From Planctomycetaceae bacterium (GTDB lineage Bacteria > Planctomycetota > Phycisphaerae > Phycisphaerales > SM1A02): a stretch of 11,888 nucleotides of DNA. Below, piece after piece: positions 6,620 through 11,888 of the stretch. The notes beneath the pieces are model-generated. The model saw only the letters and a program-made list of their open reading frames with translations. It did no database searches and was not told the DNA's origin. Position numbers and translations under genes: made by a program. The stretch lies in the NCBI GenBank assembly GCA_027488265.1, contig JAIYCA010000242.1, forward strand, positions 1-11,888, given 5' to 3'. Each line of letters starts with the position of its first letter. Position 1 is the first letter of the stretch.

Positions 6620-6640
6620 CGCCCAAAGAAAGATTGGGCG
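6620..6640 (-). other. Leader hairpin upstream of the acyl carrier protein start
   Basis: CGCCCAA and TTGGGCG form a 7-bp stem around a 7-nt loop (pyrimidine-rich TCTTTCT in the transcript), ending 7 nt before the ACP ribosome site. It could be an mRNA-stabilising or regulatory leader structure. Confidence 0.4.
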
Positions 6641-6715
6641 GCGTCACACAAGGTGCTTGTTCAACACTTCGGTCGAGGACTTCTCGAACGAAGCCCACCG
6701 TTTGGACGGCAGGTC

Positions 6716-6733
6716 CCGAAACTTCAGTTTCGG
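6716..6733 (-). terminator. Tetraloop hairpin whose loop holds the fabZ stop codon
   Basis: CCGAAAC and GTTTCGG form a perfect 7-bp stem with a 4-nt loop reading TGAA on the minus strand; the TGA in the loop is the fabZ stop. No T-run follows, so it is more likely an attenuating, processing or RNA-stabilising hairpin than a full terminator. Confidence 0.4.
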
Positions 6734-7128
6734 AGGGGGCGCAGTATAAGGCGGCCCGCGACGGCCGTTTCGGCGGGCGCGGCAGGATCCGACGCGCCGC
6801 GCAAAACCGTGCCCTGCGCCTTGAAGACGACGGTGCCGTCGTCCTTCGTCTTCTCGAGCGTGACCTCGACCTTCAGCGTCTCGCCAGGGCGGACGAAGCT
6901 GCCGTATCGAAGCGCCTTCACCTCGCCGAGCACCATGCGCGGCGTCCCCCGCTTTTCCATCACCGCGCGGGCAGCTTGGGTCAGCGCCTCCACCATGAAG
7001 ACGCCGGGAAGGACGGGGAACCCAGGGAAGTGATCTTGAAGGTACTCCTCGGCTGCCGTGACGTTCTTGACGGCGACGGCAGACGAATCGGTGAGTTCGA
7101 GGAAGCGGTCGACAAGCCGAAAGTGCAT
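6724..7128 (-). CDS. fabZ: 3-hydroxyacyl-ACP dehydratase FabZ
   Basis: Dehydration step of the fatty-acid elongation cycle. The FabZ signature is complete: AVKNVTAAEEYLQDHFPGFPVLPGV is represented at 19-43, with catalytic His33 and the PG turns intact, then FMVEALTQAA with catalytic Glu47. The hotdog strands follow (GEVKALRYGSFVRPGETL at 68-85). Its 134 aa is close to the usual 140-150. Met at 7128 is preferred because the conserved protein begins there (FRLVDRFLEL); no Shine-Dalgarno site is visible for it, and the upstream alternative (TTG, 7170) adds 14 unconserved residues. It heads the minus-strand cassette and is divergent from ftsK across 152 nt. With the second dehydratase at 5527 the cassette carries two distinct dehydratases around one carrier protein. 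Confidence 0.92.
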   Translation of the reverse strand: MHFRLVDRFLELTDSSAVAVKNVTAAEEYLQDHFPGFPVLPGVFMVEALTQAARAVMEKRGTPRMVLGEVKALRYGSFVRPGETLKVEVTLEKTKDDGTVVFKAQGTVLRGASDPAAPAETAVAGRLILRPLRN

Positions 7129-7280
7129 GGCGCGGAAGGTAGCGCGAATGCACGCCGCGCGGGGCGTCAACTGCTGGTTCGGTGCGCGCGGCCGGCGCGG
7201 TTTTCGGTTCCGCGGCGAGGGAGGTTTTCGGTTCGTTTTTCGCTTGGGCTTTTCGCGTCCGCCGAGCCGATATCAGGACC
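7129..7280. promoter_or_regulatory. Divergent fabZ/ftsK intergenic region with repeated TTTTCG
   Basis: This region must hold promoters for both genes. It contains a 12-bp direct repeat GGTTTTCGGTTC at 7199-7210 and 7223-7234. The core TTTTCG recurs at 7201, 7225, 7237 and 7250, with steps of 24, 12 and 13 nt. Spacing near one or two helical turns suggests protein binding. I see no clear -35/-10 pair. Confidence 0.4.
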
Positions 7281-9968
7281 ATGGCAAAGACCGCTCGGAA
7301 TGCCTCGACGCGCACTGGTGCGTCTGAGGCGGATACGGATGTAACCAACCCCGCCACTGACGGTGACCTCAACCGTCGCCGCATCGTTTGGGTGCTCTTG
7401 GCAGCGCTCTACGTGTGCTTGTTTGTCAGCCTTGCGAGCTTCCGCTCGACGGACTGGCCGACGCACGTCGTTGCGACGCCGACCGACCCGCCGCTCAACC
7501 TCTGCGGCCGTTTCGGCGCGGCGGCGGCGTACTGGCTCTACTCGACGCTCGGCTTCGGCGTGTGGATTCCAGTCGTCTACTTCGGCGTCCTCCTCGGCTT
7601 CACAGCCTTCGGACGCTCGATCGCGCACCCGTTTGTGCGATTCGTCGGCTGCCTGATCGCGATGTGCGCGTTCGGCGCACTGCACGCGGAGTGGTTCCCA
7701 ACGGTCGGCCCGCTCACCGGTGTCGACGCGGGACTCGTTCCGATGTTCTTCGCCGATGAGATGCACGCGCGCTTTGGCCCTGTTGGCGCGTCGATCGCGT
7801 TCCTCGCGGGCCTCGCCGTCGGAGCGATCGTCGCCGCGGATGCGTTGGTTGCGATGTTGCCTGGCGCGATGAAGCGCTCGCTCGCGTTCCTCGCACCAGT
7901 GTGGGAGTACGACTGGAAGGGCTTCTTCGTCTCGCTCCGCGAGCGCTTCTCCGCGATGTTCCCGCAACCTGCTGTTGCCGGTGGTCGCCGCACGTCGACC
8001 GCGCGTCGTTCGTCGGCGCGCCCGGCGGTTGCTGTCGCGAAGCCCGTCGAGGCTGACGAAAGTGCTGAAGAGGAAGAGATCGCGGATGAGGACGCGGATG
8101 AAGAAGAAGACGCGGTCGAAGACGAGAACGATGTCGACATCGACGCAGAATTCGACTCGGACGACGAAGTTGCCGCAAGCAACGAGGACGAGAATGCGGG
8201 AACCGCGCCCGCCGTCGCAGCAACGACCGTCACCGAAACGAAGCCTGACGCGAGTGGCGAACGTGCGCCGCTTTCGGAAGACGAACTCCGCGCGAAGATC
8301 GAGAAGCTCCCGATCAAGATGACCGCGAAGACGTCGACCACGAAGCTTCGCGACGAAGACATCCCGCGCACCGAGAACTACGAGGGCTACCAGTTCCCCA
8401 CGCTCGAACTCCTCGAAGAACCCGAAGGCAACTACAGCGAGAAGATGGAAGCGTACGTGCGCGAGCAGGCGGAACTCCTCACCCGCACCCTCGCGACCTA
8501 CGGCCTCGAAGGCGAAATCACCCACATCGAGTCGGGCCCCGTCGTCACGCTCTACTCCGTCGAACTCGCCGCGGGTACGCGCGTCGCGCGCCTCGAGACG
8601 ATCTCGAAGGACATCGCCCGCGCGCTGCAAGCACCGAACGTGCGCATCATTCCGAACATGGTTGGCCGCACCGCGGTCGGCATCGAAGTTCCGAACAAGC
8701 AGAAGGAAAAGGTCCGCCTCAAGGAACTCATGTCGAGCGGACACGCGTCGGGCATGATGCTTCCGATGTTCCTCGGCAAGGACTCGGCCGGCGAGCCGCT
8801 CGTCCTCGACCTCACCAAGATGCCGCACATGCTGATCGCGGGTACGACCGGCTCTGGTAAGTCGGTCTGCATGAACACGATCATCATGTCGTGGCTCTAC
8901 ACGAAGCGTCCGGATGAGCTCAAGCTCGTGCTCGTCGACCCGAAGATGGTCGAAATGGCGCAGTTCAGCGAGATCCCGCACCTCGCCTGCCCCGTCATCA
9001 CCGAGATGGGCAAGGCCGCGGCGATCCTTGAATGGGCCGTCAACAAGATGGAAGAGCGCTACGAACTCCTGAAGGAAGCGGGCGTCCGCGACATCAAGAG
9101 TTTCAACGCGCTGAGCGAGTCGGAGTTGAAGGAAGTCATCGCACCCGCCGACGAGGTCGAGTGGGCGAAGGTTCCGAAGAAGCTCCCGTACATGGTGTTC
9201 GTGATCGACGAGCTCGCGGACCTCATGATGACGAACAAGGAGGTCGAGCAATCGATCGTGCGCATCGCACAGAAGGCGCGCGCGGTTGGTATCCACCTCA
9301 TCCTCGCGACGCAGCGTCCGCAGGCGACCGTCGTCACCGGCCTCATCAAGTCGAACATGCCCTGCCGCGTCGGCTTCAAGGTTGCGTCCGGTACCGACAG
9401 CCGCATCGTGCTCGACCAAAAGGGCGCGGAACTCCTGCTCGGTCAAGGCGACATGTTGGTCGTCACGCCGAGCCAGACCGATGCGCGTCGCTGCCAAGGC
9501 ACGCTCGTCGATGACAAGGAAGCCCGCGCGGTGACGAAGTTCTTGAAGACGGTCGCAGCACCAAGCTTCGAGCGACAGCTCCTCACGATTCGCTCGGGAC
9601 AAGTCGCGAACAGCGGCGGCTCAGGCGAGGCAGGCGAAGGCGGCGCGGTCGAAACCGAGCGCGACGAACTCTTCGACAAGGCCGTCGAGATCATCATCGA
9701 GTCGGGCCGCGGAAGCGTGTCGCTCCTCCAGCGCCGACTCGCGATCGGCTATGGCCGCGCGTCGCGTTTGGTCGACCAAATGGGCCTCGCCGGCATCCTC
9801 GGCGAGCATAAGGGTTCGGTCGCGCGCGAAGTCATCGTGACCATGGACGAATGGAAGCGCATGCAGGAACTGCGCGATGAGCAAGAGCGCAGCGGCACGG
9901 TGTTCCAGTCGCACTACGACAACTCCGACGCCGACAGCGACGCGCTGAAGTTCCACGATGAAGAGTGA
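7281..9968 (+). CDS. ftsK: DNA translocase FtsK/SpoIIIE
   Basis: Septum-anchored hexameric ATPase that pumps chromosomal DNA during division and activates dimer resolution. Four membrane segments are visible at about 35-54, 92-110, 118-136 and 166-193. A linker follows (about 200-375) with a basic Arg/Ser stretch and then an Asp/Glu-rich run (about 259-310). The motor spans about 385-775: the alpha part, then Walker A GTTGSGKS at 521-528 (Lys527) and Walker B VFVIDELADLM with Asp643/Glu644, followed by ATQRP and the sensor region. The C-terminal winged-helix gamma domain (about 791-860, including RRLAIGYGRASRLVDQMG) reads polar DNA sequences. It is 895 aa from the first ATG; upstream GTG codons would only add unconserved residues. 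An AGGA lies only 2 nt before the ATG, so the ribosome site is weak. A strong hairpin terminator follows. Confidence 0.97.
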   Translation: MAKTARNASTRTGASEADTDVTNPATDGDLNRRRIVWVLLAALYVCLFVSLASFRSTDWPTHVVATPTDPPLNLCGRFGAAAAYWLYSTLGFGVWIPVVYFGVLLGFTAFGRSIAHPFVRFVGCLIAMCAFGALHAEWFPTVGPLTGVDAGLVPMFFADEMHARFGPVGASIAFLAGLAVGAIVAADALVAMLPGAMKRSLAFLAPVWEYDWKGFFVSLRERFSAMFPQPAVAGGRRTSTARRSSARPAVAVAKPVEADESAEEEEIADEDADEEEDAVEDENDVDIDAEFDSDDEVAASNEDENAGTAPAVAATTVTETKPDASGERAPLSEDELRAKIEKLPIKMTAKTSTTKLRDEDIPRTENYEGYQFPTLELLEEPEGNYSEKMEAYVREQAELLTRTLATYGLEGEITHIESGPVVTLYSVELAAGTRVARLETISKDIARALQAPNVRIIPNMVGRTAVGIEVPNKQKEKVRLKELMSSGHASGMMLPMFLGKDSAGEPLVLDLTKMPHMLIAGTTGSGKSVCMNTIIMSWLYTKRPDELKLVLVDPKMVEMAQFSEIPHLACPVITEMGKAAAILEWAVNKMEERYELLKEAGVRDIKSFNALSESELKEVIAPADEVEWAKVPKKLPYMVFVIDELADLMMTNKEVEQSIVRIAQKARAVGIHLILATQRPQATVVTGLIKSNMPCRVGFKVASGTDSRIVLDQKGAELLLGQGDMLVVTPSQTDARRCQGTLVDDKEARAVTKFLKTVAAPSFERQLLTIRSGQVANSGGSGEAGEGGAVETERDELFDKAVEIIIESGRGSVSLLQRRLAIGYGRASRLVDQMGLAGILGEHKGSVAREVIVTMDEWKRMQELRDEQERSGTVFQSHYDNSDADSDALKFHDEE

Positions 9969-10061
9969 GCGTGCGTCGTTGCGTGCGTAAGCCGCGCGGA
10001 TCGTGAGATCGCGCGAGCGCTCCGACGACATGAGACGACGACAGCAAAAAACTCAAATCAC

Positions 10062-10093
10062 CAAACGACCCGTGCCTCCGCGCGGGTCGTTTG
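10062..10093 (+). terminator. Intrinsic terminator after ftsK
   Basis: CAAACGACCCG at 10062-10072 pairs perfectly with CGGGTCGTTTG at 10083-10093 (11 bp, 10-nt loop), followed by CTTT and preceded by an A-rich run at 10046-10051. It lies 94 nt after the ftsK stop and before the NERD-helicase gene, so it separates the two transcripts. Confidence 0.75.
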
Positions 10094-10171
10094 CTTTGAG
10101 CCGTGCAACGGAACACGCTGAACGACATCAAACGAACGGCACCACGCGCCAAATGTTCAACGCAGCCCCGT

Positions 10172-10177
10172 TACACT
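10172..10177 (+). promoter_or_regulatory. Possible -10 element for a leaderless transcript
   Basis: TACACT matches the TANNNT pattern and lies 6 nt before the GTG start at 10184, so transcription would begin at or beside the start codon. No Shine-Dalgarno sequence is present between them. No good -35 is visible at 16-18 nt. Confidence 0.35.
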
Positions 10178-10183
10178 CGCGCT

Positions 10184-11888
10184 GTGGCGACATTTGTCCC
10201 TGCCATCCCTGACGAAATCTGGCCCGAAGGCGCCACACGCCCGTCGAACGAGCCGGAGCTTGCCTTCCGCCGCATGCTCGAAGCAGCGCTTGTCGAGCGC
10301 CCGTGGACTGTTGTCCAGAATCTGCTCGTCCAAGACCCTGACCGCGTCGGTACGCGCGAGATCGACTTCCTCGTCATCGATCCCACGCGCGGCATGCTTG
10401 TCATCGAAGTGAAGGGTGGCGATTACCGCTTCGATCCGACGAACGGCTGGCATCGTCGCGTGGGCATGCAGATTCGCCGCGACGGCCGCGGCGCACCGAA
10501 GCAAGCGATCGCTGCGATGTACGCGCTCGTCAATCTGCTTGCGTCACAGGCGCTCCACGACAAGACGCACCCGCCGTATCTCCACGGCTGGCTCATCGCG
10601 ACTCCGGATATTGAAATCCGCGCCGACTCACTGCCGCCCGATGCGCAAGGCCACGTCCTCGATAGCCGCGTCAGCAACGAACCCGCGCGACTGCTCGCGA
10701 ACATCGAGGATCTCTTCGACGCGCTCGCCGCGCGATACCCCGAGGTCACGTGCGGCGCAGATTCGTGCGTTCCTGAGCTGGTCGCGCGTCACATCTTGCC
10801 CGAGACCCGCACGCGGCTCGGCGTTCGCGACGAGATTCGTCAAGCGCGCGCGATCGAAACCGACATCTTGCGGCCCGTGCGTTCGATCATCGATGCCGCG
10901 CACGCGATCGATCGCTTGCATGTGCGCGGTTTCCCGGGAACTGGCAAGACCTACGCTGCGCTGCGTCGCGCGGCGAACGACCACGCGGACGGACTGCGCA
11001 CACTCGTGCTTTGTTACAACATTCCGCTCGCAGCGTCGCTCACCGCGCGCCTTCGTGCGGAACCAACGCGGCCCGAAACGCCGCTTACTTCGATTCGCAC
11101 GCGCTCCCTCGTCGTCGCGCGCTTCCACGCGCTCGCGGCAGCCGCCGCGCGTGAAGCAACAGACATCACGATTCCGGCGGAAGACGCGGGCCAAGCGCAC
11201 TTCGACGCGCTCGTGACCGCACTCATCGAAGCGGCCCGCGCGGGCGCACTCGGCGCATTCGACTCGATCGTGATCGACGAAGGCCAAGATTTCACGCCAC
11301 ACATGCTCGACGCGGTCGAAGCGCTCGCCGCAACCACCCGCCGCGCACGGCCGCGGATCGCGTTCTTTCACGATCCGAATCAGTGCCTCTACGACGGCGC
11401 GAGCGATGAAGAAGTCGAAGCGCGCTTCGGCCAGCCGCTTGTTCTCTCGGAGAATTTGCGGAACTCCGCGTCCATCACCGCGTTCCTCCGCAGCCTCGAT
11501 CCCGAACGCCTCGGCGCGCTCCATGCGCCACCATCGATGCGAAGCGGTCAACCCGTGGTGGTGTGGAGTCACCCGCATGGCGACGGCGAAGCGGTGCGCG
11601 ACGCGATCACGCGTATCGTCCGGCATCTCGTCGAAGCGGAAGATGTCCGCCCCGACGACATCGTGCTGATTTCGCCCTTCCGCCACGAACGGACGTCGCT
11701 CGCGTCGATCACTGAAATCGCAGAGTTGCCGCTTCTCTCACTCGAACAAGCCGCACGACGTACGGCCGAACACGGCCCCTGCCTCCGTCGCGAAACGCTG
11801 CATCGCTTCAAAGGTCTCGAAGTGCCCGTCGTGATTCTGCACGATGTTGCGGGCAGCGGCCCGAACGTCGAGTTCGAGGCGATTCTCA
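10184..11888 (+). CDS. NERD nuclease domain fused to a superfamily 1 (UvrD-like) helicase, 3' end outside the window
   Basis: The frame is open for 568 codons with no stop before the window ends. The N-terminal part (about 20-110) is a nuclease-related NERD domain of the PD-(D/E)XK type: Glu25 in the first helix, EIDFLVID with Asp61, and LVIEVKGGDY with Glu75 and Lys77. The helicase part starts near 230: Walker A GFPGTGKT at 249-256 (Lys255), Walker B IVIDEGQD at 362-369, FFHDPNQCLY at about 394-403, LSENLRNS at about 424-431, and a motif V/VI-like LHRFKGLEVPVVIL at about 541-554. It probably unwinds or translocates on DNA or RNA and cuts it; roles in repair or phage defence are known or proposed for related proteins, but none is proven here. 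The GTG start is inferred because the next ATG (codon 31) would remove Glu25; a more upstream GTG at 10103 is less likely. It stands after a terminator and is probably transcribed separately. Confidence 0.87.
   Translation, partial: MATFVPAIPDEIWPEGATRPSNEPELAFRRMLEAALVERPWTVVQNLLVQDPDRVGTREIDFLVIDPTRGMLVIEVKGGDYRFDPTNGWHRRVGMQIRRDGRGAPKQAIAAMYALVNLLASQALHDKTHPPYLHGWLIATPDIEIRADSLPPDAQGHVLDSRVSNEPARLLANIEDLFDALAARYPEVTCGADSCVPELVARHILPETRTRLGVRDEIRQARAIETDILRPVRSIIDAAHAIDRLHVRGFPGTGKTYAALRRAANDHADGLRTLVLCYNIPLAASLTARLRAEPTRPETPLTSIRTRSLVVARFHALAAAAAREATDITIPAEDAGQAHFDALVTALIEAARAGALGAFDSIVIDEGQDFTPHMLDAVEALAATTRRARPRIAFFHDPNQCLYDGASDEEVEARFGQPLVLSENLRNSASITAFLRSLDPERLGALHAPPSMRSGQPVVVWSHPHGDGEAVRDAITRIVRHLVEAEDVRPDDIVLISPFRHERTSLASITEIAELPLLSLEQAARRTAEHGPCLRRETLHRFKGLEVPVVILHDVAGSGPNVEFEAIL

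Noticed and set aside
7167..9602. An 811-codon open frame on the minus strand opposite ftsK
   Set aside because: It is almost wholly contained in ftsK, whose motifs are unmistakable. The antisense peptide is Arg/Asp/Glu/Leu-rich with no domain, as expected from the mirror of a GC-biased coding frame.
10416..11216. A 266-codon plus-strand frame and a 352-codon minus-strand frame (10628-11686) in the NERD-helicase region
   Set aside because: Both overlap the open frame starting at 10184, which carries nuclease and helicase motifs throughout; the alternatives are Arg/Ser-rich shadows.
1..11888. CRISPR arrays, tRNA or rRNA genes, insertion sequences
   Set aside because: I saw no regularly spaced repeats of CRISPR length, no tRNA-like cloverleaf ends, no rRNA motifs, and no transposase-like frame with terminal inverted repeats.

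Overview
The window is GC-rich bacterial chromosomal DNA with a strong G/C bias at third codon positions, so shadow ORFs are long (one covers nearly all of ftsK on the other strand). The gene content is core metabolism and cell division, with one accessory-type gene at the right edge. Three features together suggest the Planctomycetota, perhaps a Phycisphaerae-like lineage: an acyl carrier protein enlarged to 134 aa and placed between two different hotdog dehydratases, an FtsK with an acidic linker, and an MBL-like protein that has lost most of its metal ligands. This is an inference from family knowledge; there is no rRNA in the window.

Layout. Positions 1-126 may be the 3' end of a plus-strand gene. 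From 4205 down to 143, four minus-strand genes follow one another: coaD (phosphopantetheine adenylyltransferase), an MBL-fold protein with a degenerate active site, panB (ketopantoate hydroxymethyltransferase) and an HtrA/DegP-type protease. The gaps are 133, 78 and 36 nt, so they may be one operon. Positions 4206-4780 hold no convincing gene. Within them, 4455-4648 is densely structured on the plus strand and ends in a strong hairpin plus T-run that no upstream protein gene explains; I read it as a candidate small RNA. An AhpD/carboxymuconolactone-decarboxylase-type protein (plus, 4781-5320) follows and converges, across a two-part hairpin, on a minus-strand fatty-acid cassette: fabZ (7128-6724), the large acyl carrier protein (6602-6198) and a second, FabA/FabZ-like dehydratase (6042-5527). 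fabZ is divergent from ftsK (plus, 7281-9968), which ends at an 11-bp terminator hairpin. From 10184 to beyond the right edge runs a plus-strand fusion of a NERD nuclease domain with a superfamily 1 helicase. It has no stop codon in the window.

How the genes relate. PanB and CoaD both serve CoA synthesis. CoA donates the phosphopantetheine arm that the acyl carrier protein needs, and the two dehydratases act on acyl chains carried on that arm. The left half therefore has a CoA-to-acyl-carrier theme, although two separate transcription units are involved. HtrA (envelope quality control) and FtsK (chromosome segregation at the septum) are housekeeping genes. The NERD-helicase is the most likely accessory gene and might act in DNA repair or phage defence, but its partners lie outside the window.
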